Made by a program: the position numbers and the translations under genes. From JBKHDT01 sp049974825 (GTDB lineage Bacteria; Pseudomonadota; Gammaproteobacteria; Halothiobacillales; Halothiobacillaceae), in NCBI GenBank assembly GCA_049974825.1, contig JBNGDJ010000006.1:1-47219 (forward strand): DNA of 47,219 nt, in the 5' to 3' direction. Numbering within the stretch: position 1 is the first letter of the stretch; each line of letters starts with the position of its first letter. A model generated the notes under the pieces. It was not told the origin of the DNA, ran no database searches, and saw only the letters and a list, made by a program, of their open reading frames with translations. Positions 33,438 through 40,726 of the stretch are shown piece by piece.

Positions 33438-33590
33438 GGAATCTCTGCACGAATGCAGAGATTCCCGATTGGGGCATGGATGCCCCAACGCTCAATGGCG
33501 TAAGCCATTGAATTGCGGAGCATGGCCCGGGCGTGTATCGGCCCGGGTGCTTCCGAGCGAAGCCAGGGGAGGCTTTGGGCTGAGTGTGCA
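33437..33590 (+). repeat. Modular hairpin repeat, copy 6 (plus orientation)
   Basis: Module A (33437-33466) is a perfect 13-bp hairpin, GGGAATCTCTGCA / CGAA / TGCAGAGATTCCC, and starts on the last base of the outer-membrane protein stop codon. B (33469-33488) is TTGGGGCATGGATGCCCCAA. C (33492-33511) is TCAATGGC / GTAA / GCCATTGA, an 8-bp stem with a GNRA-type loop. D and E are present but degraded. cmoB begins 18 bases further on. Confidence 0.92.
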
Positions 33591-33608
33591 AATAGAGCGT
33601 AGCGATCA

Positions 33609-34607
33609 ATGATCAGTCGCCTGGAAAGCCAGTATCAGCAGTTTCGGGAGAGCCTGACGGCGACGCCGCTGGCGACCTGGCAGGATGCGCTGCCCGCGGA
33701 TATCGTCGGGCTGCTCAATCCGTACAGACAGGGTGATCTGCCTGCCTGGCTGCGCACACTGGATGCGTTGCCAGCCGAGGATACCCTGGGCGGGCGGATC
33801 GCTCGGCTTGACAGGGCCTGGGTGTCGGTGGAGTCCGAGACACCTTTGCCGGGGCCGGTGGTTGATCAGATCGAAACGGGCCTGCGTGCCCTGTCACCCT
33901 GGCGAAAAGGGCCGTTCCGGCTGTTCGGGGTGTCTGTCGACAGCGAATGGCGCTCCGACTTCAAGTGGGACCGGCTGGCCGCGTACATCGATGCCCTGGA
34001 CGACCGTCTCGTGCTGGATGTCGGCTGCGGCAACGGGTATCACATGTGGCGCGCCCTCGGTGCGGGAGCGGCCCGGGTGGTTGGCGTGGACCCAACACCC
34101 CTTTTTCTTGTGCAGTTTTCGGCCATTCGGCACCTGGCGGGTGCGCAACCGCTGCAGTTGCTGCCCTGCACGCTTGAGGCCCTGCCGCGGCTGGCCGTGT
34201 TCGATACGGTGTTCTCGATGGGGGTGCTCTATCACCGCCGTGACCCGATCGCCCACCTGACCGAACTGCGTGAATGCCTTGATCGGGACGGGCAGCTGGT
34301 TCTCGAGACGCTGGTAATCCCGGGTGACGAGCAAAGCTGCCTGATGCCTCGGGACCGTTACGCCTGCATGCGCAATGTCTGGTTCATCCCGTCCGTGCCC
34401 ATGCTGGAAATCTGGCTGCGTCGCGCCGGATTCGCCGACGCAAGATGCGTTGATGTGACCGTCACGACGTCGGAAGAACAGCGACGTACCGACTGGACCG
34501 GCCGGCATTCGCTGTCGGATTTTCTCGATCCGGCCAATCCCGCACGGACACTGGAAGGCTATCCGGCGCCTCGACGTGCCATCCTGCTGGCTCGTCGTCG
34601 GTTCTAG
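33609..34607 (+). CDS. cmoB: tRNA U34 carboxymethyltransferase CmoB
   Basis: CmoB transfers the carboxymethyl group from carboxy-SAM to 5-hydroxyuridine 34 of tRNA. The 332-residue product has an N-terminal helical domain, then FGVSVDSEWRSDFKWDRL, the cofactor motif VLDVGCGNGYHMWRALG, and FSMGVLYHRRDPIAHL. Length is normal. No strong Shine-Dalgarno is seen before the ATG, which follows a repeat element. Role and partner (cmoA) are secure. Confidence 0.96.
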   Translation: MISRLESQYQQFRESLTATPLATWQDALPADIVGLLNPYRQGDLPAWLRTLDALPAEDTLGGRIARLDRAWVSVESETPLPGPVVDQIETGLRALSPWRKGPFRLFGVSVDSEWRSDFKWDRLAAYIDALDDRLVLDVGCGNGYHMWRALGAGAARVVGVDPTPLFLVQFSAIRHLAGAQPLQLLPCTLEALPRLAVFDTVFSMGVLYHRRDPIAHLTELRECLDRDGQLVLETLVIPGDEQSCLMPRDRYACMRNVWFIPSVPMLEIWLRRAGFADARCVDVTVTTSEEQRRTDWTGRHSLSDFLDPANPARTLEGYPAPRRAILLARRRF

Positions 34608-34646
34608 CGGGATTCATGCTCTGGGTATCGAAAGGAGTGTCTGATC

Positions 34647-35042
34647 ATGAAACGCCCGCTTTTCGGCGGCATGCCGGTCCTGCTGGCTGCTGCACTGGTT
34701 CTGTCCGTGGGCTGCAGCCACAACATGCCTGCTGCTCCTGAGCCGAATGATTGCGCTCATCGGGCGATCTCTGATGAACGTCTGGATATCCTTCGGGCAA
34801 AGCTTGCCGACCAGCAGCGCCTGCCGCTGGTGATTACCCTGGCGGTTCCCGATGCCGAGACGATTCATGCGGTGCAGGAGCGCGTGCTTACCGCCCTGGC
34901 GCCTCACGATTTTGACCTGCGCTATCGCCCGCGCAGCGTGCCCCAGCTGTTTGTGGCCGTGGATGCCCGGGGGCTGGAAATCCTGGCCTGCCTGCCAGAC
35001 GTCGCGGACATCCGGGCCGAGTCCACCATGAAACGCCGGTAG
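34647..35042 (+). CDS. Lipoprotein resembling a subtilase propeptide (I9-type inhibitor)
   Basis: A 131-residue protein with AAAGGAG before the ATG and a lipoprotein-like signal (AAALVLSVGC, cysteine about 23). The mature part closely matches the propeptide of the next gene: IHAVQERVLTAL against IDAVQDRVLAAL, and LEILACLPDVADIRAE against LARLAELPEVVAIRPD. It ends where the protease propeptide would end and contains no catalytic domain. Inhibitor_I9-type propeptides fold and inhibit their own protease. I infer a membrane-tethered free-standing inhibitor or chaperone for the adjacent subtilase. Confidence 0.7.
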   Translation: MKRPLFGGMPVLLAAALVLSVGCSHNMPAAPEPNDCAHRAISDERLDILRAKLADQQRLPLVITLAVPDAETIHAVQERVLTALAPHDFDLRYRPRSVPQLFVAVDARGLEILACLPDVADIRAESTMKRR

Positions 35043-35075
35043 TCTTTTTATAAAAAAGAGGGCGCCTGTTTCGCA

Positions 35076-35159
35076 GGGAATCTGTGCATAAATGCAGACG
35101 TTCCCGTGCAAGGCATGGATGCCTCAATCGGGAATCCCGGCAATCGGGCCGAGATTCCC
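35076..35159 (+). repeat. Hairpin repeat, copy 7 (A and B only)
   Basis: Module A (35076-35105) is GGGAATCTGTGCA / TAAA / TGCAGACGTTCCC, with matched outer and inner stem parts around an internal mismatch. B (35112-35123) is GGCAT / GG / ATGCC. After a different inner section it ends with GAGATTCCC. It lies between the putative inhibitor gene and the protease gene. Confidence 0.8.
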
Positions 35160-35190
35160 TTCGAACACCTTATAAATAGGGGTTTGCTTG

Positions 35191-36783
35191 ATGAATATGA
35201 GGCAATGGGTTTTGTCGGCCATGCTGGCCGTTGTCCTGTTCCTGTCCGGTCCAATGGCCGTGCAGGCCGAGGACCGGGGAGGCGCCTCCCTGCAGGCTGA
35301 ACTGCAGGGCGCATTGCAGCAAACCGGAACCGTCGATGTGCTGGTCGAACTGGACCCGGGCATGACGATCGGCGCAGAGGGACGCATGGGTACCATGCAA
35401 AAGCGGGCGCAGCGCGCCGGGATCGACGCGGTGCAGGACCGGGTGCTGGCTGCGCTGGGTCGCTTCGATGGGAAGGGCTTGCGACGATTCGACAGCATTC
35501 CCTTTATGGCGCTCACGGTTACCGAGCAGGAGCTGGCGCGTTTGGCCGAGCTTCCCGAAGTAGTCGCGATCCGGCCTGACCGCAGGATGCAGCCGCGGCT
35601 TTTGCAGAGCGTGCCGCAGATCCGTGCCGACGAACTGTTTGCCGAAGGTTTCGATGGTCGGGGCTGGGCCGTGGCCATTATTGATGACGGCGTGCATGTG
35701 AACCACCCCTTTCTGGGTGGGCGCGTGACGCATCAGGCCTGTTTTGCGCAGGAGGCGGATTACTGCCGCAGCGAATCGGAAGCCACGCCGCCGCCCTTGA
35801 GTCCCCAGGAAGTCGCCGAGGATGACCGCAACCACGGCACCCATGTGGCTGGCATCGCGGCCGGTGCCCATCCACGGGTGGCGGAGTTCTCCGGCGTGGC
35901 CCGCCACGCGGACATCATCGCCATTGGCGTGGACCTGAGCGACAGCGCGATCTTCGAGGGAATCGAGCATGTCATGGCGCTCCACGACAGCGGACAGGCC
36001 CGGGTGGCGGCAATCAACATGAGTTTCGGGGACGATTACTACTACACCGAACCCTGCGACGATTCGCCTTTCGTGGCCGGTTACCCGGAGCTGCTCGCGC
36101 AGCTGCGCTCGCGGGGCATTGCCGTGATCGCTTCCTCCGGCAACGAGCGGGACGAGTACGGTCTGCCGGTTTCGGGAGGCAACCCCCAAACCGGCGTGAT
36201 CGCCCCGGCCTGTCTGAGCGACGCGGTGGCAGTGGGCGCGGTGACCAAGCAGGACCGGATTGCCAGCTACAGCAATCACAACGACCTGATCGACCTGCTC
36301 GCGCCCGGCGGGGCAGGCGCTACGGCGTTTGACGAAGAGGATCTGATCCTGTCCTCGGTCTTTGACCACGAGGAGGGTGATTACGGTTACGAAGTGTACG
36401 AGGGCACTTCGATGGCGGCGCCGCATGTGGCGGGGGCCTTTGCCCTGCTTCGGCAGGTGGCACCGGAGGCTTCGGTCGACGAGCTGCTGGCAGCCCTGGT
36501 TGAAACCGGCGTGATGGTCGATCGCGACGAGATCGGCATGGCGCTGGTCGCAAAGCCGCGCATTGATCTGGCCGCCGCCCGGGCCTACCTGGCGGGTGAA
36601 AAGCCCGAGCCGGAACCAGAGCCCGAACCCCAGCCAGAACCTGAGCCGCAGCCAGAGCCTGATCCGAAGCCCGAACCGCAGCCAGACGATGGCGGGGGTG
36701 GGGCCTGGGGAGGCGTCTTGGGCTTGCTTGTCATTCTGCCCCTGGCTTTCCGTCGGTGGCGGTTTGCAGGGGAAAGTTACTGA
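35191..36783 (+). CDS. Secreted subtilisin-like serine protease with GlyGly-CTERM tail
   Basis: About 530 residues from ATG 35191 (AGGGG eight bases upstream). Domains in order: signal peptide (about 1-26), an I9-like propeptide (about 45-135), and an S8 catalytic domain with Asp in AVAIIDDGVHVNHPF, His in NHGTHVAGIAAG and Ser in EGTSMAAPHVAG. A Pro/Glu-repeat spacer of about 30 residues follows, then GGGGAWGG, a hydrophobic segment and RRWR. That tail fits the GlyGly-CTERM signal handled by rhombosortase, which releases or anchors proteins at the surface. The upstream lipoprotein resembles its propeptide. Confidence 0.9.
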   Translation: MNMRQWVLSAMLAVVLFLSGPMAVQAEDRGGASLQAELQGALQQTGTVDVLVELDPGMTIGAEGRMGTMQKRAQRAGIDAVQDRVLAALGRFDGKGLRRFDSIPFMALTVTEQELARLAELPEVVAIRPDRRMQPRLLQSVPQIRADELFAEGFDGRGWAVAIIDDGVHVNHPFLGGRVTHQACFAQEADYCRSESEATPPPLSPQEVAEDDRNHGTHVAGIAAGAHPRVAEFSGVARHADIIAIGVDLSDSAIFEGIEHVMALHDSGQARVAAINMSFGDDYYYTEPCDDSPFVAGYPELLAQLRSRGIAVIASSGNERDEYGLPVSGGNPQTGVIAPACLSDAVAVGAVTKQDRIASYSNHNDLIDLLAPGGAGATAFDEEDLILSSVFDHEEGDYGYEVYEGTSMAAPHVAGAFALLRQVAPEASVDELLAALVETGVMVDRDEIGMALVAKPRIDLAAARAYLAGEKPEPEPEPEPQPEPEPQPEPDPKPEPQPDDGGGGAWGGVLGLLVILPLAFRRWRFAGESY

Positions 36784-36794
36784 TTGGGGCAGGG

Positions 36795-36983
36795 GTGGTC
36801 TTGTGCATGGTTCCCCAGCAGAGCATGGATGCCCTGCCGCACAATGGCGCAAGTCATTGAATCACGGAGCCCGGGCGGACCATGTATCGGTCCGGGCGTT
36901 GCTGAACGCGGGCTCCGCCAGCTGACGCGTTAGAGCTGGCGCCAGCCCACAAATCCATGGATGGATTTGTGCAGAGCTTCCCA
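36795..36983 (+). repeat. Modular hairpin repeat, copy 8 (long form with module F)
   Basis: B (36818-36837) is GCAGAGCAT/GG/ATGCCCTGC-like. C (36842-36859) is CAATGGC / GCAA / GTCATTG. D (36869-36897) has GGACC/GGTCC in place of the usual bases. An added module F (about 36901-36950) contains GCCAGCT / GACGCGTTAG / AGCTGGC. E (36948-36971) is CACAAATCCA / TGGA / TGGATTTGTG, where G-C of other copies has become T-A. It lies between the converging protease and comM genes. Confidence 0.92.
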
Positions 36984-37044
36984 AGCAGAGCCCCCAAAGC
37001 CGCAGCGGCCCAAAGCCGGCGCGCGGCTGGTGACTTGGGGCGCC

Positions 37045-38538
37045 TCAGCGTGTCGGCAGCAGCCGATCAAGACCGCGGTAGCTGATCGCCTCGCTCAGGT
37101 GATTGGCGGCGATAATCTCGCTTTCGGCCAGGTCCGCGATGGTTCTTGCCACCTTGAGAATCCGGTCACGAGCGCGTGCCGAGAGTTGCAACTTCTCCAT
37201 GGCCTGCTCCAGCAGCCGGGCCTCGGACTGCCCCAGGCGGCAGTGCTGATTCACCCCGCGGCTGTCGAGTTCGGCGTTGGCCACGCCCTGTCGGGCGATC
37301 ATCAGCTGCCTTGCCTGCTCCACCCGCTGCCGAATCCTGGTGCTGGACTCGCCGTCGGCCGGCCTGTCTGCCCGAAGCTCACTGGCCGGCACCCGGGGGA
37401 CTTCCAGGTGCATGTCGATGCGATCCAGCAGAGGCGTGGACAGCCTGGCGCGATATCGGGCCGCTTCGGCCGTGTGTTCGTCAACGCCATTCGGGGCCGG
37501 GTTCATGGCGGCCACCAGCTGGAAGCGGGCGGGGAAGTCGGCCTGGCGCGCGGCCCGGGAAATCGTGATCTGCCCGGATTCCATCGGCTCACGCAGGACC
37601 TCAAGCACCCGGCGGTCAAATTCCGGCAACTCATCGAGAAAAAGCACGCCTCGGTGCGCGAGCGACACCTCCCCGGGCCGCGGTATGGAGCCGCCCCCGA
37701 TCAGTGCCACCGAGGATGCCGAGTGATGCGGCGCCCGGAAGGGTCGGCAGCCGAATCGTTCGGGACTGAAGCCCTGGGCACTGACCGATGCGATCGCCGC
37801 GGCTTCCAGGGCTTCCTGTTCGGTCATGGTCGGCAGAATGCCCGGCAGTCGCTGAGCGAGCATGCTCTTGCCCGACCCTGGCGGGCCAATCATCAGCAGG
37901 TTGTGGGCGCCGGCTGCCGAGATTTCCAGAGCGCGCCGGGCCCGGTGCTGGCCTCGTACTTCCGCCATGTCCGGGCCCTGTGTTGGCGCGACCGGCGGCG
38001 GGTCGGGGATCTCCGGCTCCAGCCGGGCCCGCCCGTTCAGATGGGCAACCAGGCGGTTGAGGTGATCGACCGGCAGCAGTCGGGCACCAGGAATCAGCCG
38101 CGCCTCGACCACACTGGCTTCAGGCAGGACAAGTACTCGCCCGCTGTCGCGGGCTGCCAGTGCGGCTGGCAAGGCCCCCGGAACCGGTCGCAATGCACCG
38201 GAGAGCGAGAGCTCGCCAATCAGCTCGTGCCCTTCGAGCGCCTCGGCGGGCAGCTGGTCCGTGGCCACCAGCAGGGCCAGGGCGATGGCCAAGTCGAAGC
38301 GTGTTCCGTCCTTGGGCAGGTCCGCTGGCGCCAGGTTGAGGGTGAAGCGGCTGGCGGGCAGGGTGAACCCCGCAGACTGCAGGGCCGCGCGCACCCGGTC
38401 GCGGCTTTCCTTGACGGCCGTTTCGGGCAGCCCGACCAGGGTCATGCCAGGCAGGCCGCCCGCCGAGTGTGCCTCGACGGTGACCTCGGGTGCCTCGAGC
38501 CCGGCGAGTGCCCGGGCGTGAAGTTGCGCCAATGCCAC
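37045..38538 (-). CDS. comM: YifB/ComM-family AAA+ ATPase (Mg-chelatase-like)
   Basis: ComM is a hexameric helicase that promotes branch migration during natural transformation. The 497-residue product has an N-terminal Lon-like S5 fold domain (LEAPEVTVEAHSAGGLPGMTLVGLP), the Walker A MIGPPGSGKSMLAQRLPGIL, Walker B GVLFLDELPEF, and a C-terminal domain (LSARARDRILKVARTIADL). Length is normal. ubiK lies just upstream on the same strand, nine bases from stop to start. Whether this organism is naturally competent is not shown here; pilW and comM are consistent with it. Confidence 0.93.
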   Translation of the reverse strand: MALAQLHARALAGLEAPEVTVEAHSAGGLPGMTLVGLPETAVKESRDRVRAALQSAGFTLPASRFTLNLAPADLPKDGTRFDLAIALALLVATDQLPAEALEGHELIGELSLSGALRPVPGALPAALAARDSGRVLVLPEASVVEARLIPGARLLPVDHLNRLVAHLNGRARLEPEIPDPPPVAPTQGPDMAEVRGQHRARRALEISAAGAHNLLMIGPPGSGKSMLAQRLPGILPTMTEQEALEAAAIASVSAQGFSPERFGCRPFRAPHHSASSVALIGGGSIPRPGEVSLAHRGVLFLDELPEFDRRVLEVLREPMESGQITISRAARQADFPARFQLVAAMNPAPNGVDEHTAEAARYRARLSTPLLDRIDMHLEVPRVPASELRADRPADGESSTRIRQRVEQARQLMIARQGVANAELDSRGVNQHCRLGQSEARLLEQAMEKLQLSARARDRILKVARTIADLAESEIIAANHLSEAISYRGLDRLLPTR

Positions 38539-38546
38539 CTCGAAGG

Positions 38547-38828
38547 TCAGCCTTCCGTGCGCGGGGCATCCGACTCGTCTGGCTCGCTGCCGGCCTGTTC
38601 AAGCTCGGCGACACGGGTCTCCAGCGCCTCCAGTCGCGCGCGGGTCCGCGCAAGAACCTGGGTCTGGATGTCGAATTCCTCCCGGGTGACCAGTTCCATC
38701 TTCTGGAATCCATTCATCACGGCTTCCCGAACCGTTTTTTCGGCATCCTGTTTTGCATGCCGCATGCTTTCGGGCAGCGACTGTTCAATACGTTGGGCGA
38801 TCTCGTCGATGGTATGTGCGATGGACAT
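38547..38828 (-). CDS. ubiK: Ubiquinone biosynthesis accessory factor UbiK
   Basis: UbiK (YqiC, BMFP family) is a small coiled-coil protein that supports aerobic ubiquinone synthesis and membrane association of Ubi enzymes. The start MSIAHTIDEIAQRIEQSLPE at 38828 gives 93 residues. KMELVTREEFDIQTQVLARTR and the following coiled coil (ARLEALETRVAELE) are family hallmarks. The longer frame upstream is not conserved-looking. It is divergent from the porin-glnK-amtB operon across a 1.2 kb gap. Confidence 0.93.
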   Translation of the reverse strand: MSIAHTIDEIAQRIEQSLPESMRHAKQDAEKTVREAVMNGFQKMELVTREEFDIQTQVLARTRARLEALETRVAELEQAGSEPDESDAPRTEG

Positions 38829-39359
38829 GCTGGGCCTCGCTTGCAGCGGTTGTGAGTCGGTCCGGGCGCGCCGTTCAAGGTCGCCGACTGATTGTTGTCC
38901 AGGCGTTCGCGGCTTGCAACCGCTGTGCAGGCTCGTTGAGGAAGTAGTCGCTCCAGTGCCCTCGCTGGTTCTGATGTGCCTCAGGTTCGTGCCCGGCAGT
39001 CCTGGCCGAGCCAGGCTTTCGGCGCCTGCTTCTGGTGCATGGACAGTATCCTGCGCCCTTCGTTGGTGCGGTTTGTGGCAGAACGTGCATGCCCGGCATC
39101 CCGGATGATGTCCCGGCCGGTTTCCAGTACGGTGATGCCGTTGCGTCATGCGGCGTCCGATGCACTCGTGCCGGGGGCTGGATTGTCTGGTCCGGCCGGT
39201 CAGTTCCGGTTTCAGGGTGATTGCCCCAATTCAAGGATTTGAAGCAGGTTGTGAATCCATGTTCCAGGTCGATTTTGCCTGCAAAGGCCAAATCTCAGGT
39301 GTGCAAGACGGGGCGTTCTTGTCCTGCTTCTCGCCTGCCGTGCAGCGGCGACCTGGTCA

Positions 39360-39375
39360 TGGCATGTATTCTGCT
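39360..39375 (+). promoter_or_regulatory. Candidate sigma-54 promoter of a short transcript
   Basis: TGGCATGTATTCTGCT fits the sigma-54 pattern TGGCACG-N4-TTGCW, with GG at -24 and GC at -12 in exact spacing. It would start transcription near 39386 and produce about 250 nt up to the terminator at 39601-39632. No clear activator site was found nearby. Confidence 0.45.
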
Positions 39376-39385
39376 TGCCTGTGTG

Positions 39386-39632
39386 ATCGGGAACACCGGC
39401 TGCGCTATCTGCGTATCAAGGCGGGAGCTTCCCTGCCGATAACCCGAATCAGGGCTTGTGCCAATCGGTTCGGCTATCGGCCCGGAAGGACAGGAGTCCT
39501 TTCCACGGCAGACTGGCTCCCCGGTCTGCTTGCCCGGTTCGAGCGGTCCCCGGATGGACTTGCCGCAACCGGACGAGGCTTGGAATGACGTGTCCTCGCA
39601 ACCCCGGCTGCTGCAACAGTCGGGGTTTTTTT
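39386..39632 (+). ncRNA. Candidate small RNA upstream of porin-glnK-amtB
   Basis: The segment between the sigma-54-like element and the terminator lacks a convincing ORF but folds locally. GGAAGGAC / AGGA / GTCCTTTCC lies at 39484-39504; its loop is a GGA motif. GCAGACTGG / CTCC / CCGGTCTGC lies at 39508-39529. The last hairpin is the terminator. It may be a nitrogen-linked sRNA, or merely the 5' part of some other transcript. No homologue is recognised. Confidence 0.4.
39601..39632 (+). terminator. Intrinsic terminator
   Basis: ACCCCGGCTG / CTGCAA / CAGTCGGGGT followed by a seven-T run. It is plus-strand directed and ends whatever is transcribed from upstream, before the NtrC-like sites of the porin promoter. 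Confidence 0.9.
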
Positions 39633-39807
39633 GTGCCTTAAAAACGCAAACACATCTGCCTGACGTTTTCCTTGCGGTACTTGCGGGACGGGCGCTGGTC
39701 ATTTTGTCTCGCCGTCTGCCGTTTCTCCTTGCCTCACGCCCGGTCCGAGTCGCATCGCTGCATGTTCTTCGACCCTGGAGATTAGTGGATTCTGCATCGC
39801 AGGGTCA

Positions 39808-39824
39808 TGCACCACTGCAGTGCG
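39808..39824 (+). promoter_or_regulatory. NtrC-like binding site 1
   Basis: TGCACC-N5-AGTGCG resembles the NtrC consensus TGCACC-N5-GGTGCA. Its centre lies about 143 bases before the predicted start of the porin transcript. Confidence 0.6.
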
Positions 39825-39840
39825 GCAGGTGCCGGCACGG

Positions 39841-39857
39841 TGCACCAACGACGTGCC
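39841..39857 (+). promoter_or_regulatory. NtrC-like binding site 2
   Basis: TGCACC-N5-CGTGCC, 33 bases (about three helical turns) after site 1, centred near -110. E. coli glnAp2 has its two strong NtrC sites near -108 and -140, so the geometry agrees well. Confidence 0.6.
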
Positions 39858-39932
39858 CGGCAAGGGAAATGTTCAGTTAGTTGCACCGCTCTATTTGGGT
39901 CAAGTTGCTGATATTAATGGCAAAAAGTGATG

Positions 39933-39948
39933 TGGCACAGTTTCTGTT
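39933..39948 (+). promoter_or_regulatory. Sigma-54-like promoter for porin-glnK-amtB
   Basis: TGGCACAGTTTCTGTT matches the -24 box TGGCAC; the -12 dinucleotide is GT rather than GC at the right distance. The predicted start is near 39959, about 45 bases before the porin ATG. Together with the NtrC-like sites this fits nitrogen-limited expression. Confidence 0.55.
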
Positions 39949-40003
39949 TTCCAATTGGCTGCGAACAGCAGATAAACATGTCCCACAGTTGGAGAAACAC
40001 ATC

Positions 40004-40687
40004 ATGTCCAAGCGCATTTTTGCCCGTTCCGTACTTGCTTCCGCCATCGTTGGCAGTTCCGCCTTCGTGGCCTCTCCGGCGATGGCCGAGTTTGAGATTT
40101 CCGGCAACATGACCCTGGCGAGCGACTACTTCGTTCGTGGCTTCACCCAAACTGACAACGGTCCGGCCATTCAGGGCGGTATCGACCTTGAACATTCCAG
40201 TGGTCTCTACGCCGGTACCTGGGCATCCAACGTCGGCTTTACCGAAAAAAGCGTTGAAATTGATGTTTACGGCGGTTACGCCCTGACCCTCGGCGATGAA
40301 TTCGATCTTGATTTCGGGGGTATCTACTACGCCTATCCGGGCGAAAGTGACCTGAACACGGTCGAGCTTTATGCAGGTGCCAACTGGAAATGGTTCAGCC
40401 TGTATTACTACCACGCAGTGACCGATTTCTTCGGCGATGACGGCAAGAACTCCTATTACCTGAACCTGGGGGCCAGCCTGCCCATTACCGATCAGCTTTC
40501 TGCCTTCGGCAGCGTCGGTTACCAGAAGGTCAAGGTTACCGGAGGTCCTGATCCGGATTATACCGACTGGTCGATCGGCATGGACTACGTGCTCACGGAC
40601 ACCTGGTCTGTCGCAGGCTTTGTGGTCGGTGTGGATGACGATGATCAGGACACCCGCTTTGTGGCAGCTCTGAATGCCTCATTCTGA
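40004..40687 (+). CDS. TorF-family putative porin
   Basis: The 227-residue protein starts at MSKRIFARSVLASAIVGSS (40004). It has a signal peptide ending SPAMAE and barrel strands such as FEISGNMTLASDYFVRGFTQ and GLYAGTWASNVGF, ending in NASF, a terminal Phe. This family of outer-membrane proteins is often placed before glnK-amtB, as here. Likely role: outer-membrane passage of ammonium or small nitrogen compounds, which is inference. A sigma-54/NtrC-type control region lies upstream. Confidence 0.9.
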   Translation: MSKRIFARSVLASAIVGSSAFVASPAMAEFEISGNMTLASDYFVRGFTQTDNGPAIQGGIDLEHSSGLYAGTWASNVGFTEKSVEIDVYGGYALTLGDEFDLDFGGIYYAYPGESDLNTVELYAGANWKWFSLYYYHAVTDFFGDDGKNSYYLNLGASLPITDQLSAFGSVGYQKVKVTGGPDPDYTDWSIGMDYVLTDTWSVAGFVVGVDDDDQDTRFVAALNASF

Positions 40688-40726
40688 TCTCTGATCCGAA
40701 AAATCGGGTACGCCCGGGAGAATTTC

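Larger units (their letters stand above)
38829..40003 (+). other. 1.2 kb gene-free regulatory region
   Basis: No reading frame here looks like a real protein on either strand. I see a candidate sigma-54 promoter (39360-39375), a strong terminator (39601-39632) that implies a short transcript, two NtrC-like sites (39808-39857) and a sigma-54-like element (39933-39948) serving the porin. In 38829-39350 I see nothing that I can name, and no copy of the hairpin repeat. Confidence 0.7.

Noticed and set aside
39001..39149. Minus-strand frame with CTFCH, resembling a cytochrome c motif, upstream of ubiK
   Set aside because: It is the non-conserved extension of the ubiK frame, with no signal peptide and no other heme-protein features.
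39533..39560. tRNA-like GGTTCGAG sequence
   Set aside because: The flanking bases cannot form a T stem and no cloverleaf can be drawn.
39148..39588. 146-residue plus-strand frame in the region upstream of the porin
   Set aside because: Composition is not protein-like, there is no ribosome-binding site, and it overlaps the candidate sRNA with its terminator just after.
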